Notes: generated by a model from the sequence alone, not told the origin. A stretch of DNA of 64,000 nucleotides from an uncultured Ignavibacteriota bacterium (GCA_903884005.1 CAISDA010000064.1:124001-188000), one strand, 5' to 3'; positions 10,028 through 21,281 are shown, counted from the stretch's first letter. Program-made: numbers and translations.

Positions 10028-11103
10028 ATGACAGGTACAACCATTCTGCACTACGAGATCCTCGAACAACTTGGTGAAGGAGGCATGGGTGTCGTTTATA
10101 AGGCGAGAGACACCAAACTGGACAGGCTCGTCGCTTTAAAATTTCTTTCGAAACATGTGTCGTCGACCGATGTCGACCGGCAGCGCTTCTTGCAGGAGGC
10201 AAAGGCCGCAGCGACATTGAGCCATCCGAAGAGATGGTGATCTACGGCGCCGACGGGAAAGAGCAAACCGTGTACCAATCGAAGATCGTCTCGACCAGGG
10301 GATCGTTTTCGCCCGATGGAAAATTCATCGCGATGGACGTCCTGGATGAGGCGGCAAAAAATACGGACGTCTGGATCCACGACATCCAACGCAACAGCGA
10401 CCTGCGTCTCACATTCGACAAGGCGGCAGAAGTTGTCCCAGTCTGGTCGCCGGACGCCGGCAAGATTTATTACAGTTCAAACCGGAGCGGTGTGTTCAGC
10501 ATCTATCAGAAGAACAGCAACGGCACGGGGGATGAACAGCTCGTAGACAAACCGTCGAATCCGGCGTATGCCACGGACATATCGTCCGATGGAATAAAGA
10601 TCATGCTGTCGGTGAACACGGGCGGACTTCAAAAATGGGATCTTGGCTATTACGATCTCACAGAGCAAAAATACGTACCTCTCCTGTCGTCGGAATTCAA
10701 CGAATGGGTAGGCTCGTTCTCCCCTGATGGAAAATGGTTTGCCTACCAGTCAGACGAAACGGGAAAATATGAGGTCTACATCCGTCCGACGAACGGATCG
10801 CAGAGCAAGTGGCAGGCATCAACCAACGGCGGTCAAGGGCCGACATGGGCGAAGTCGGGGAAAGAGATCGTGTACCATACCACTAATCAAAGTCTCATGT
10901 CCGTCGCCGTTACAATCACTGGCTCGCAGGTGAAGGTCGGTCAATCCCGACTGCTATTCAAACTGGATGGCGGTTTCCAAACGACGATCATTCATAAATC
11001 GAACGACGGCACGAAAATCCTTGTGCGCCGAACCAAGAACACGCAATCGCTGAGGACGGCCGGCATCATCATGAATTGGCAGAAGCTGCTGGAACTGAAA
11101 TAA
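10028..11103 (+). pseudogene. Ser/Thr kinase-propeller gene collapsed by internal deletion
   Basis: Frame 10028-10240 encodes a kinase N-lobe ([26 protein letters not shown], then SHPK) that stops after 70 residues. An overlapping frame, 10234-11103, encodes about 290 residues of TolB/WD40-like propeller (SFSPDGKFIAMDV, WSPDAGKIYYSSNRSG, SFSPDGKWFAYQS) like the sensor half of the kinase at 13853. The join near 10226-10234 removes the HRD and DFG motifs, the C-lobe and the membrane segment and changes frame. The missing DNA would be roughly 1.5-2 kb by comparison with the intact neighbour. Either a deletion pseudogene or a misassembly between paralogues. Confidence 0.85.
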
Positions 11104-11115
11104 CAGGGAGACTCA

Positions 11116-13794
11116 ATGATCGGCCATACGATCTCACATTATAGAATACTTGAAAAGCTCGGCGAAGGCGGCATGGGCGTGGTGTATAAGGCTCAGGATA
11201 CCACACTCGACCGCCTGGTGGCGCTGAAATTTCTTCCGGCGCATATCGCGAAGTCGGATCAGGAAAAATCGAGATTCATGCAGGAAGCGAAAGCCGCGTC
11301 TGCACTGAACCATCCGAATGTCTGCACCATTTACGGCATAGACGAGATAGACGGCCGGCAATTCATCGCGATGGAACTCGTCGACGGCACGACGCTCCGC
11401 GATAAAGTCTCGCTGGCACACGGAGCGATCGCTTCTTCGCTGACCATCAAACAGGTGGTCGACTACGGCATACAGATCGCCGAGGCGCTCCAGGAGGCGC
11501 ACAGCAAGGGCATCATTCACCGTGATATCAAGTCCGAAAATATCATGGTGAACTCGAAGAACCAGATCAAGGTCATGGACTTCGGACTCGCAAAGCTGAA
11601 GGGGTCATTGAATCTCACCCGGACCTCGAGCACGATCGGCACGCTTGCCTATATGTCGCCTGAACAGATACAGGGCACCGAGGCCGATGCGCGGTCCGAT
11701 ATTTTCTCGTTCGGGGTCGTGCTCTTCGAAATGACGACGGGCAAAATGCCGTTCCGCGGCGAGCACGACGCGGCGATCATGTATTCCATCGTCAACGAGG
11801 GTCCCGAGGATGCATCGAAGTACCGGGATGATATACCGGCCGAACTGCTCCACATCCTGAACAAGTCTCTCGAAAAAGATCCCGAAGACCGCTACCAATC
11901 GATGACCGAAGCAGTCGTCGACCTGCGCCGCTTGAAAAAAGAATCGACGCGCGTCACACGGATGCAGAACGCTCCTCCGCTCGATCCGCGTGCACATCCG
12001 AAGGGCGCAGTCTCTGCCCCACAATCCGGCAGCGGCATGCTCACGAATAAAACTCTGGCGGCGATCGGCGCTGTCGCGGCATTGATCGCGGTCTTCTTCC
12101 TCTTCAAGGATCCGATCCTGTCGCGCTTCGGTGCAAGGAACGAAAACAAGATCATCGCCGTGCTCCCGTTCGAAAATCTCGGCCCGGCGGAAAAGGACTA
12201 CTTCGTGGACGGCATGACCGATGAAATCTCGAGCCGTCTCGCGGGGATCTCCGGATTGCGTGTGATCGCGCGATCGAGCGCGGGACAGTACAAAAAGACG
12301 GCGAAGACCGTTCAGCAGATCGGCTCCGAACTTGGCGTCACGTACCTCTTGCAGGGGAGCGTGCGGTGGGAGACGGTAGGCAGCGAAACCCATGTGCGCG
12401 TGAATCCGACGCTCATCAAAGTCGACGACGGCACGCAGGCATGGTCCGAATCCATGGAGTCGGTGCTCTCAAGCGCGTTTAAGCTCCAATCCGATATTGC
12501 CAGCAGAGTCGCAAGCGCGCTGAACATTGCGCTTGCGAAGACCGAACAAACATCGCTCGAAACATCGTTCACCGAAAGCGCCGAGGCCTACGATTTGTAC
12601 CTTCGCGGGATCGAGTATTCCTCTCGCACCGAGTCGAAATCCGATTTTGAAATCGCCATCCAATTCTACGAGCGAGCGATCCGAGTCGATCCCTCCTTCG
12701 CCGCAGCATACGCCACACTCGCCGAAATGCATTCGGCAATGTATTGGTTCTACTTCGACCGGACTGAAGCGCGAGCCGAAAAAGCCAGACACATGGCGGA
12801 AAAGGCGATCGAACTGTCGCCCAATCTCAGTGAATCCCATGAAGCCATGGGATGGTGCAAGTACCAGACCCGGCTCGATTATGCGCGCGCGCTCAACGAG
12901 TTCGGGCTCGCGCTTAAATACAGGCCGAACAATTCGAATGTTCATTACGGTATTGCGGCGGTCATGCGCCGGCAGGGAAATGAAGCAGGAGCGGAAGAAT
13001 CGTTTAAAAAAGCCATTGCCGGCAATCCGCGTTCGGCGGACCTCATCCGCCAACTCGGCGAGACGGAGACGCTCATGCGCAAGTACGAGGAGGCCGACGC
13101 GAATTACACGAGGGCGCTCGAGCTCGCTCCCGATATTTCCGTTATCTACCTGCAAAAAATGGAGAACCTCCTGGCCTGGAAGGCGGACATCAGCGGAGCG
13201 CGTCAGATCGTCGCGGATGCGCAGAGACTCGGCAAGGCGGAGGAGGGATTACAGTATGTGAATTATATGACGTATCTCGTCGAGATCACGGACGGTAAAT
13301 TCCTCAACGCGGAGAACGCCTTGCGCCGCATAGAAGGGGATGCGGTAACAGGCACTCAGTTTTCGTATCAACCGGCCGCACTGCTGCTGGGAGAGCTTGC
13401 GCGGCTGCGCGGCAATGAGGCGGCGGCAAGAACCTATTATGACAGCGCGCGCGTTAGTCTGGAACGAATGATCAAAGCGAAACCGGAGGATGAACGTCTC
13501 CATGGAGCACTCGGTCTGGCGTATGCCGGCCTCGGCCGGAAGGCAGACGCCGTCCGGTCCGGACTGCGCGGGGTGGAATTACTGCCGGTCGAGAAGGAAG
13601 CCTGGCGCGGATCGGCCCGCCTCATCGAAATGGCCCACATTTATGCGCAGACTGGCGATCAGGAAAAAGCGATAGACCTTCTCGAACGGCTGCTTTCGAT
13701 CCCGGCTGAAATTTCACGCACGTCATTGAAGATCCAGCCGCAGTGGAATCCGCTCCGAGCCAACAAGCGGTTTCAACAATTGATCGCAGGTTGA
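11116..13794 (+). CDS. Ser/Thr protein kinase with TolB-like and TPR domains
   Basis: 892 residues. The N-terminal PknB-type kinase carries the P-loop [11 protein letters not shown], Lys near residue 38 (VALKFLP), [19 protein letters not shown] and the activation-segment end AYMSPEQ, so it should be active. A membrane segment lies around residues 312-332 (IGAVAALIAVFFLF). Outside it, a FlgO/TolB-N-like domain begins at IIAVLPFENLGPAEKDYF, with LGVTYLLQGSVR. About seven TPR-like helical repeats fill the C-terminus. This resembles large receptor kinases in which the C-terminal half senses or docks partners. It is the first intact member of a tandem array, 12 bases after the collapsed copy. Confidence 0.93.
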   Translation: MIGHTISHYRILEKLGEGGMGVVYKAQDTTLDRLVALKFLPAHIAKSDQEKSRFMQEAKAASALNHPNVCTIYGIDEIDGRQFIAMELVDGTTLRDKVSLAHGAIASSLTIKQVVDYGIQIAEALQEAHSKGIIHRDIKSENIMVNSKNQIKVMDFGLAKLKGSLNLTRTSSTIGTLAYMSPEQIQGTEADARSDIFSFGVVLFEMTTGKMPFRGEHDAAIMYSIVNEGPEDASKYRDDIPAELLHILNKSLEKDPEDRYQSMTEAVVDLRRLKKESTRVTRMQNAPPLDPRAHPKGAVSAPQSGSGMLTNKTLAAIGAVAALIAVFFLFKDPILSRFGARNENKIIAVLPFENLGPAEKDYFVDGMTDEISSRLAGISGLRVIARSSAGQYKKTAKTVQQIGSELGVTYLLQGSVRWETVGSETHVRVNPTLIKVDDGTQAWSESMESVLSSAFKLQSDIASRVASALNIALAKTEQTSLETSFTESAEAYDLYLRGIEYSSRTESKSDFEIAIQFYERAIRVDPSFAAAYATLAEMHSAMYWFYFDRTEARAEKARHMAEKAIELSPNLSESHEAMGWCKYQTRLDYARALNEFGLALKYRPNNSNVHYGIAAVMRRQGNEAGAEESFKKAIAGNPRSADLIRQLGETETLMRKYEEADANYTRALELAPDISVIYLQKMENLLAWKADISGARQIVADAQRLGKAEEGLQYVNYMTYLVEITDGKFLNAENALRRIEGDAVTGTQFSYQPAALLLGELARLRGNEAAARTYYDSARVSLERMIKAKPEDERLHGALGLAYAGLGRKADAVRSGLRGVELLPVEKEAWRGSARLIEMAHIYAQTGDQEKAIDLLERLLSIPAEISRTSLKIQPQWNPLRANKRFQQLIAG

Positions 13795-13852
13795 GATCAT
13801 GGTCATGCAGTAGAAATCTATAAATGGTAAACGAAAATAATAGAGGCAGTAA

Positions 13853-16543
13853 ATGATCGGTCAAACAATATCACATTACACAATCGTCGAAAAATTGGGC
13901 GAAGGCGGCATGGGCGTCGTCTACAAGGCCAAGGATACCACGCTCGACCGGTTCGTCGCGCTGAAGTTTCTTCCGGCTCATGTTTCGGCGAGCGATGAGG
14001 TCAAAGCCCGTTTCCTGCAGGAGGCGAAAGCCGCCGCGGCATTGAACCACGCGCATATCTGTACGGTCCACGGCGTTGAAGATGACGGCTCGCGCATGTT
14101 CATCGTCATGGAATACATCGACGGCGGTACGCTGCGCGACAAGATCCCGTTCGATAAATTCACAGAGGCGCTCACCGTTGCGATTCAAATTGGGGAAGCA
14201 TTGCAGGAAGCCCATGCGCACGGGATCGTCCACCGGGACATCAAGGCCGATAACATCATGCTCACCTCCAAGGGGCAGGTCAAGGTGATGGACTTCGGCC
14301 TTGCAAAACTCAAGGGCTCGCTGAAATTAACACGCACCTCGAGCACGGTGGGCACGCTCGCCTACATGGCCCCGGAGCAGATCCAGGGCGGCGAGGTCGA
14401 TTCACGAAGCGACATCTTCTCGTACGGCGTTCTCCTGTTCGAAATGGTGACGGGCAAGACTCCCTTCCGCGGCGAGCACCAGGCGGCGATGATGTATTCC
14501 ATCCTCAATGAAGAAGCGTATACCGTCGAACAATTTCGACCCGAGGTCTCGCCTCTCCTGTCGAATGTGATACAACGCTGTGTCGAAAAAGACAGCGCTG
14601 ACCGCTATCAAACGGCCGGGGATGTGGTGATCGAACTGCGCCGGATCCAAAAGCAATCGTCGCGGATCCAACGAAATTCTGGCGTGCATCCTGTGGCGCA
14701 AGCGGGGGTGGCCGGGCCGCCGCCGTCGGGTGCCGTTCGGGCCGTAGGAACATCGCAGTTGCAGGGAGCGGATTCACACGCCGCCGGGAGCCCGGTTCGC
14801 GCTGCGCTGAACCTAAAAAAATTTCTATTGCCCGGAGCGATGATCCTGTTCGTGCTCGCTGTGCTTGCCGTGTATAGATTCACCGTCGGTTCGCAGCATG
14901 CCATGCCGTTCGGCCAGATGAAGATCACGCGCCTGACGAACAGCGGAAAAGTGAATCAGGCCGCAGTTTCTCCCGACGGCAGATACATCATCTATGCCCA
15001 GACCGATGCGGGGAAAATGAGCATCTGGATGCGGCAGACTGCAACCACGAGCAACGTGCAGGTCGTTCCTCCGTCTGAAGTGCAGTATTACAAACTGCTC
15101 TTCTCGCATGACGGAAATTTCATCTATGTCCTCAAAGCGGAGAAGGAAGGGGAACTATCGCACCTCTACGTGATGCCGGCGCTGGGCGGCTCAATGCGAA
15201 AATTGCTTCACAATATCGGCGACTTCACGCTGTCGCCGGACGGCAGCCGCATCGGGTTTATTCGCTACACCGTCGGCGATGCAACATTCGAACTGAAAAT
15301 CGCCGACATGAGCGGTGCAAACGAACAGGCAATCGGCCAACGAAAAGCACCGCAATCATTCGAAGCGATCGCCTGGGCCCCCGACGGTAAGACCATCGCA
15401 TGTGCATGCGTCGATGGGACAACGTTATCTCTTGTTTCGATGCCGGTCGAGGGCGGACCGGGCAAGACGATCTCGACATATAAATGGAACACGATCACGA
15501 GTATGGAGTGGCTGCAGGATGGCAGCGGGCTCGTTGTCGTGCCGCGGGATCTCATCTCATCGAGCGGGGCGCAGATCTGGCAGATCATGCACCCATCGGG
15601 TGAGACGAGGCGCATCACCAATGACGTCAATAATTACACGAGCATTTCGCTGACGGCCGATTCGAAATCGCTGGTAACAACAGAGATCGAATCGAATTCC
15701 TCCATCTGGCTGCTCCCGGCAAACGGCAGCGGAAAAGCAGGGTGGAACACGGACCAGGCGAAAGAGGTCTCTTCCGGCAAGGATGACGGCTCAGGTGGGA
15801 TGAGTTTCGCTCCGGATGGACAGGTCATCTATGCGTCGATTGCGAGCGGGTCATCCCAAATATGGATCATGAATCCCGACGGCGGCAACCCCCGGCAATT
15901 GACCAGCGGAGATGTTCCTGCCGCGGCTCCCGTCGTGACCATGGATGGGAAGTACATCGTCTACATGCGTCCGGCACAAGGCGCCTTTGATATCTGGAGA
16001 ATGAACATCGACGGAACCAATCCCCTGCAATTGACGCATGGGGAGATGACGTTTTCGCCGGATTGCACACCGGACTCGAAGTGGGTGATCTATTCGCGAG
16101 TGAAGGATGGAAAATATAATTTGTGGAAGGTCGCGCTCGAGGGGGGCAGTCCCGTACAAGTCACGCAAAAACATTCGCATACATCTTCCGTTTCTCACGA
16201 CGGAAAATTCATTGTCTGCGAGTATCAGGAAAATGAAGAGGGTACCTCGCACACGCTCACGACCATGACGCTCGACAATGGCGCCATCGTAAAGTCGCTC
16301 GTGGCACATGAATATTCTCCCATCCGCTGGATGCACGATGATAAGTCCTTTGGCGTCATCGATCCACGGGATGGTGTTCCGAACATCTGGACCATTCCGA
16401 TCGACGGATCGAAGGGTGAGCAAGTAACACGCTTCAGGAACAACAGGCTCTTCAATTTTTCGTTGTCGCTCGACGGCAAGACGCTTGCCGTTGCCCGCGG
16501 CCCCGTTGTGAGCGACGTTATCATGATCAACGATTTCCGATGA
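13853..16543 (+). CDS. Ser/Thr protein kinase with beta-propeller sensor
   Basis: 896 residues. The kinase domain has [39 protein letters not shown] and AYMAPEQ, all intact. A Pro/Gly-rich linker leads to a membrane helix near residues 323-342 ([14 protein letters not shown]). The C-terminal ~540 residues consist of TolB/WD40-like blades with repeated signatures such as [38 protein letters not shown] and [12 protein letters not shown]. The blades presumably form an extracytoplasmic propeller. It differs from the previous kinase only in the sensor half, so the array has shuffled outputs behind near-identical kinase domains. The collapsed gene at 10028 was probably of this type. Confidence 0.93.
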   Translation: MIGQTISHYTIVEKLGEGGMGVVYKAKDTTLDRFVALKFLPAHVSASDEVKARFLQEAKAAAALNHAHICTVHGVEDDGSRMFIVMEYIDGGTLRDKIPFDKFTEALTVAIQIGEALQEAHAHGIVHRDIKADNIMLTSKGQVKVMDFGLAKLKGSLKLTRTSSTVGTLAYMAPEQIQGGEVDSRSDIFSYGVLLFEMVTGKTPFRGEHQAAMMYSILNEEAYTVEQFRPEVSPLLSNVIQRCVEKDSADRYQTAGDVVIELRRIQKQSSRIQRNSGVHPVAQAGVAGPPPSGAVRAVGTSQLQGADSHAAGSPVRAALNLKKFLLPGAMILFVLAVLAVYRFTVGSQHAMPFGQMKITRLTNSGKVNQAAVSPDGRYIIYAQTDAGKMSIWMRQTATTSNVQVVPPSEVQYYKLLFSHDGNFIYVLKAEKEGELSHLYVMPALGGSMRKLLHNIGDFTLSPDGSRIGFIRYTVGDATFELKIADMSGANEQAIGQRKAPQSFEAIAWAPDGKTIACACVDGTTLSLVSMPVEGGPGKTISTYKWNTITSMEWLQDGSGLVVVPRDLISSSGAQIWQIMHPSGETRRITNDVNNYTSISLTADSKSLVTTEIESNSSIWLLPANGSGKAGWNTDQAKEVSSGKDDGSGGMSFAPDGQVIYASIASGSSQIWIMNPDGGNPRQLTSGDVPAAAPVVTMDGKYIVYMRPAQGAFDIWRMNIDGTNPLQLTHGEMTFSPDCTPDSKWVIYSRVKDGKYNLWKVALEGGSPVQVTQKHSHTSSVSHDGKFIVCEYQENEEGTSHTLTTMTLDNGAIVKSLVAHEYSPIRWMHDDKSFGVIDPRDGVPNIWTIPIDGSKGEQVTRFRNNRLFNFSLSLDGKTLAVARGPVVSDVIMINDFR

Positions 16544-16580
16544 TCACATATCCATTCTCGAAATTCTGGAGCAGGCAATC

Positions 16581-18710
16581 ATGATAGGTCAAATAATTTC
16601 CCAGTACGAGATCGTCGAAAAATTAGGCGAAGGCGGCATGGGCGTCGTCTATAAGGCGCACGACACGAAGCTTGACCGTTTCGTCGCGCTCAAATTTCTC
16701 CCGCCGCACCTCTCCCGGTCAGAGGAGGACAGGGCCCGGTTCGTTCAGGAAGCGCAGGCCGCATCGGCGTTGAACCACCCCAATATCCTGACAATATTTG
16801 AATTCGACCGGAGCGGTGAACAATTCTTCATTGCCATGGAATTGGTGGAAGGGGAATCGCTGCGGGAAAAGCTCGATGATCAGAGATCGAAGGGTGCACT
16901 CCTCCCGCTCGATCGGGTGCTCGATTATGCGCAACAAATTGCAGAAGGACTGGCGAACGCGCACGACAAGGGGATCATTCACCGGGATATCAAGGCGGAC
17001 AATCTCATGATCACAAGGGATGGCCGTGTAAAAATCATGGACTTCGGACTCGCAAAGCTGCATGGCGGGTCGGGTATCACAAAAGCCGGGGCCGCGGTTG
17101 GGACGATTGCATCGATGTCGCCCGAGCAGATCGTTGCAGGCAGTGTTGACCATCGGGCCGACCTGTGGGCGTTCGGTGTCGTGCTGTATGAAATGCTGGC
17201 CGGCGAGCGGCCATTCAGAGGCGAACACGACGCGGCGATCATGTACGAGATCCTCAACATCGATCCGAAAGGCGTGCAATCGTTCCGAGCAGATGTGCCG
17301 GAGAATGTTCAGGCTCTTGTCGGACTGCTCCTCCAGAAGGAAGCAGCAAAACGGATCGGGTCTGCCTCTGAAGCCATGGGCATACTTAAAGCGCGGGCAA
17401 CACCCTCCATGAGCGCGCCGGAACAGAAGTCGATCGCGGTTCTGTATTTTGAAAATATGAGTTCGGACAAAGAAAGCGATTATTTTTGCGCCGGAATGAC
17501 AGAGGATCTTATCACGGATCTGTCGAAGATCAAAGAATTGAAGGTTGTCTCGCGGACCGACGTTCTTCCTCTTCGCAATAAGGAGGTCAACACACGCCAG
17601 GTCGGCGAACTATTAGGGGTGAATTATGTGTTAGAAGGAAGTGTGCGGAAGGCCGGGAATAAGATGCGCATCACCGGCCAGCTCATCGACGTTCGCTCGG
17701 GTTTTCATCTGTGGGCCGACAGGTTCGACAGGCTTGTGGAAGATATCTTCGATCTTCAAACCGAAGTCTCTCAGAAAATTGCAGAAGCACTGAAAGTGTC
17801 TCTTACCGATTCGGAAAAACAATCGCTTGCCCAGAAACCGACGGATGATCTTCGCGCGTATGATTTTTATATGCGGGGGAGAGATCTCCTCTATCGCCGC
17901 GGAAAGAAAAATAATGAAGCGGCGATCCAGATGTTCGAGAATGCGTTGTCGATGGATCCCAAGTTTGTTGCAGCCCTTGGGGCGCTTGCAGAGGCGTATT
18001 CGTATATGTTCTCATGGTACGACGGCCATCAACGATGGCTGGGAAAAACGATCGAGGTGAGCCACCGGGCGCTCGCCATCGATCCGAACTCCATCGCGGC
18101 ACAGTTCAGCACCGGCACTGTCTTTCATCATCAAAAACGATTCAGTGAAGCGAAACGGACGTGGGAGAAAGTAATCCATCAGGATCCCGATTTTTACGAT
18201 GCGTACCGATGGCTGGGGATCACATCGGATATTGCCGGCGAGTACGATGCGGCGCTCCGGTACTATGAACAATGCGCCCGGCTGAAGCCGTTCAGCGAAG
18301 AACCATGGATGCATATCGATATGACGCAGCGCAGGATGGGGAACACCGAGGCCTCCGATGCGGCGCAGAAGAAATTGATCGAGGTCGGCAGCCGGAAACT
18401 TGAAGTGAATCCCGATGATGCGGTCGCCTTGAGCCGCATGGCAGGGCCGCTCGCGCATTTTGGCAAAGTAGAAAAGGCGCATGCTGCGCTTACCAGAGTG
18501 CTTGAAATTGATTCCACCGATGGGTTGCTTCAATATAATTGCGCGTGCACGTACGCCGTCATGGGAAACACGAAGGAGGCGCTTGTGTGTCTTAAAAATG
18601 CGCTTCAGAGCGGTTATAAAAACGTCAACGAGTGGGTGAAGATGGACCCGGATCTTCTCTCCCTCCATACCGATCCGGAATATAATGCGCTCATCAAAGA
18701 AATAGGCTGA
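16581..18710 (+). CDS. Cytoplasmic Ser/Thr kinase with TolB-like and TPR domains
   Basis: 709 residues. Kinase motifs are complete ([39 protein letters not shown]), although the segment before SPEQ reads GTIASMSPEQ rather than the usual AYM. The kinase domain passes directly into a FlgO/TolB-N-like domain (KSIAVLYFENMSSDKESDYF, LGVNYVLEGSVRKAG) with no membrane helix that I can see, unlike its two upstream neighbours. TPR repeats (DPKFVAALGALAEAYSYM, DPNSIAAQFSTGTVFHHQ and others) complete the protein. This may be a soluble member of the array acting on shared substrates. Confidence 0.92.
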   Translation: MIGQIISQYEIVEKLGEGGMGVVYKAHDTKLDRFVALKFLPPHLSRSEEDRARFVQEAQAASALNHPNILTIFEFDRSGEQFFIAMELVEGESLREKLDDQRSKGALLPLDRVLDYAQQIAEGLANAHDKGIIHRDIKADNLMITRDGRVKIMDFGLAKLHGGSGITKAGAAVGTIASMSPEQIVAGSVDHRADLWAFGVVLYEMLAGERPFRGEHDAAIMYEILNIDPKGVQSFRADVPENVQALVGLLLQKEAAKRIGSASEAMGILKARATPSMSAPEQKSIAVLYFENMSSDKESDYFCAGMTEDLITDLSKIKELKVVSRTDVLPLRNKEVNTRQVGELLGVNYVLEGSVRKAGNKMRITGQLIDVRSGFHLWADRFDRLVEDIFDLQTEVSQKIAEALKVSLTDSEKQSLAQKPTDDLRAYDFYMRGRDLLYRRGKKNNEAAIQMFENALSMDPKFVAALGALAEAYSYMFSWYDGHQRWLGKTIEVSHRALAIDPNSIAAQFSTGTVFHHQKRFSEAKRTWEKVIHQDPDFYDAYRWLGITSDIAGEYDAALRYYEQCARLKPFSEEPWMHIDMTQRRMGNTEASDAAQKKLIEVGSRKLEVNPDDAVALSRMAGPLAHFGKVEKAHAALTRVLEIDSTDGLLQYNCACTYAVMGNTKEALVCLKNALQSGYKNVNEWVKMDPDLLSLHTDPEYNALIKEIG

Positions 18711-18895
18711 ATTGAATGGCCGGCTAAACAACTGTATGTATTCCTGGGGACCATGACCGTGCTATTTAAATGTCTCCGGAAGGGCGTCGAAGAACGGACC
18801 GCGTGGTTGATCAGGTTTCGCATCGATCCGATCTGGAACCTGCTGCGGTCCGATCCACGATGTACAGCACTCCTCACTACAATGGGACGTACGAA

Positions 18896-19597
18896 ATGAA
18901 ATACGCTATACTCTCAGACATACATGCAAACCTGGAGGCGCTCGGGGAAGCGCTCTCGATCATCGACACGGAAAATATCAACGAGATCGTCTGCCTCGGA
19001 GATATTGTGGGGTATGGCGCCAATCCGAATGAATGTGCCGCCCTCGTTCGGTTGCGCTGTTCCACAATCGTCCTTGGCAATCATGATGCAGCTGCGATCG
19101 ATCCCGCCCGGGCGTACGACTTTAATGCCAACGCGAAGCGAGCCATCGAATGGACGGCAGCGGCGCTGAGCGACGACACGAGATCATTCCTATCGTCACT
19201 GCCCCTGGTGGAGCGCAAAGAAGGCATTCTTTTTGTTCATGCGTCGCCCGATACGCCTGATGCGTGGAATTATATAGTCGATGCTTCCGATGCCATCGCG
19301 GCTCTTCGACACTTCGATGAACGAGTATGCTTTATCGGCCACACGCATATTCCCGGAATTTTTTCGCGCCTGGGCAGGGCGAAGGCTGTGTCGAATGACG
19401 AGCAATACCTCGTCAATGTCGGCAGCGTCGGCCAGCCGCGCGACGGGAACCCGATGCTTGCCTTCGGCGTCTTCGATTCGTCATTGTGGAATTTCAGGCT
19501 TGTGCGGGCGAAGTATGACATTGAGAAGGCGGCTGGAAAGATCTACGCCGCCGGATTGCCCGAAGAACTCGGATATCGATTGATGTATGGGATGTGA
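18896..19597 (+). CDS. Calcineurin-like metallophosphoesterase
   Basis: 233 residues from ATG 18896, where the family N-terminus MKYAILSDIHANLEAL begins. All dimetal motifs are visible: DxH (SDIHAN), GD (CLGDIVGYG), GNHD (LGNHDAAA), a His in VHASP and GHTH (FIGHTHIPG), then NVGSVGQPRDG. The size and order fit the small bacterial metallophosphatase (YfcE-like) group, which cleaves phosphodiesters or phosphomonoesters. The natural substrate is unknown. It follows the kinase array by 185 bases and is probably independent of it. Confidence 0.93.
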   Translation: MKYAILSDIHANLEALGEALSIIDTENINEIVCLGDIVGYGANPNECAALVRLRCSTIVLGNHDAAAIDPARAYDFNANAKRAIEWTAAALSDDTRSFLSSLPLVERKEGILFVHASPDTPDAWNYIVDASDAIAALRHFDERVCFIGHTHIPGIFSRLGRAKAVSNDEQYLVNVGSVGQPRDGNPMLAFGVFDSSLWNFRLVRAKYDIEKAAGKIYAAGLPEELGYRLMYGM

Positions 19598-19884
19598 ATA
19601 CGTTCGAATGACCTCGTACGTGCTCCGCGTTCCGTGTCGTCACTGTCTGACGAGTGTTGAAACCTCCGTGTGCCGCTGCTTGTACAACTGCAATAACTCC
19701 ATCTGCACTATTTCCATCAACCGCGTTATGGCATTTACCCGAAGATTTTATTATTTTGAGCTACTGACGGCAGGCGGCCTCTCTATTTTTTCCGCCGCCG
19801 CAACTCCGCCAACCGCGTCAAGCACCAATGAAGCAGCTGAAAGACGGCAGCGTCATTGACGACGCAAAACACCCGGGAGATTCA

Positions 19885-20838
19885 ATGGAACGACGCAAGG
19901 ATCAATGTTTGATTTACGGGTGTATGCGCCTGGGCGGAGGATGGAATACCAATGCAGTAACTTCGGACGATGAAAAAAATGCCCGCGCCGCCATAGACGG
20001 CGCATTGGAGATCGGGATCGATACTTTCGATCACGCGGATATTTACACCTTCGGCAAAGCCGAAGAAGTGTTCGGGAGAATATTGAACAATGACCCGGGC
20101 CTGCGAGAGAAGATCATCCTGCAATCGAAAACCGGCATCCATTTGGGACAAGGCCCGAAGAACGCCAACACATATAACTTCAGCAAAGAGTATCTTCTTC
20201 ACCAGGTCGCGGCAATCACAAAGAGATTGCACACCGACTATCTGGATGTTCTGCTCTTGCATCGCCCCGACAGCCTCATGAACGCTGCCGAAGTGGCCGA
20301 GACGTTTTACGTCCTGAAGCACCAAGGCCTCGTCAAACACTTCGGCGTGAGCAATATGTCCGTCCACCAAATTCAGCTCCTTCAAACATACTGGACCGAA
20401 CCGTTGGTCGCGAATCAGGTGCAGCTGAGCCTGGGGCATTCTCTGGCGCTGGATATCGGCGTCAGCGTGAATACACGGATGATCCCGTACGACAGCGGCA
20501 TGCAGGGCATGATCGAATATTGCCAGCTCCACGACATGTCGGTCCAGGCGTGGGGCCCGCTGGACCGGGGACTGTATACCGAGACCCAGAACGATTCGCT
20601 GACGGGTAAGGACCTGGACACAGCCCGTCTTGTTGCGCAGTATGCACAAGAGCATGGAGTGACCCCCAGCGCCATTGTTCTGGCGTGGCTCTTCATGATC
20701 CCCGGGACTGTGCAGCCGATCATCGGCACGTCAAATCCGGAACGCATCCGCGCCTGCAACGATGCTGCAACAGTGCACTTGAGCCGCGAAGAATGGTACC
20801 GGCTGTGGATCACCGCCAGGGGAGAAAATCTGCCGTAA
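19885..20838 (+). CDS. Aldo/keto reductase (YdhF-like)
   Basis: 317 residues from ATG 19885, preceded by CCCGGGAG. An NADPH-dependent aldo/keto reductase fold. The catalytic tetrad is recognisable: Asp and Tyr in TFDHADIYTFG, Lys in ILQSKTGI and His in LLLHRPD. The C-terminal cofactor-binding segment reads PIIGTSNPERI. The closest familiar group is the E. coli YdhF-type oxidoreductases. It is followed 26 bases later by a GlcG-like gene and probably shares its transcript. Substrate not predictable. Confidence 0.92.
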   Translation: MERRKDQCLIYGCMRLGGGWNTNAVTSDDEKNARAAIDGALEIGIDTFDHADIYTFGKAEEVFGRILNNDPGLREKIILQSKTGIHLGQGPKNANTYNFSKEYLLHQVAAITKRLHTDYLDVLLLHRPDSLMNAAEVAETFYVLKHQGLVKHFGVSNMSVHQIQLLQTYWTEPLVANQVQLSLGHSLALDIGVSVNTRMIPYDSGMQGMIEYCQLHDMSVQAWGPLDRGLYTETQNDSLTGKDLDTARLVAQYAQEHGVTPSAIVLAWLFMIPGTVQPIIGTSNPERIRACNDAATVHLSREEWYRLWITARGENLP

Positions 20839-20864
20839 TCAACATTATCACAGGAGAACATGGT

Positions 20865-21281
20865 ATGTACAGTATCGCAAAGATAAGCGCTGCAGAAGCG
20901 TTGCAGCTGATCAACAGTGTGATCGTTGACGCCGAAAAAATGGGGAAGGCTGTGGTTGTTGCTGTGTGCGGCCCGGAAGGCGAACTGATCTCTTTCCTTC
21001 GCATGGACGAAGCGGGCCCGGCCTCGACTGTCATTGCCCGGAACAAGGCATACACTGCGGCACGCGACCGGCAGGCGACAAAAGGGATGGGAATGTGGAT
21101 GCGGTCGAGCAATACCCCTCCGTCCTTCTGGGGCGACGACATGATCACAGGGTTCGGCGGCGGCGTGCCAATCGTCGCGAACGGGAAAGTGATAGGTGCT
21201 GTCGGTGTGAGCGGGTTAACCGAAGATGAGGACGAGCATCTCGCAAAATCGGCGATCGTTCTGTGCGGTTATACCTGTTAG
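20865..21281 (+). CDS. GlcG/HbpS-family (DUF336) protein
   Basis: 138 residues from ATG 20865, with AGGAG eight bases upstream. The family signature is clear: AVVVAVCGPEGELISFLRMD, then a segment ending IARNKAYTAA, then FGGGVPIVANGKVIGAVGVSG near the C-terminus. Members bind haem or small ligands or accompany glycolate and diol oxidation genes; the biochemical role is unsettled. Position directly after an aldo/keto reductase suggests a shared small-molecule oxidation or reduction pathway, by inference only. Confidence 0.9.
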   Translation: MYSIAKISAAEALQLINSVIVDAEKMGKAVVVAVCGPEGELISFLRMDEAGPASTVIARNKAYTAARDRQATKGMGMWMRSSNTPPSFWGDDMITGFGGGVPIVANGKVIGAVGVSGLTEDEDEHLAKSAIVLCGYTC

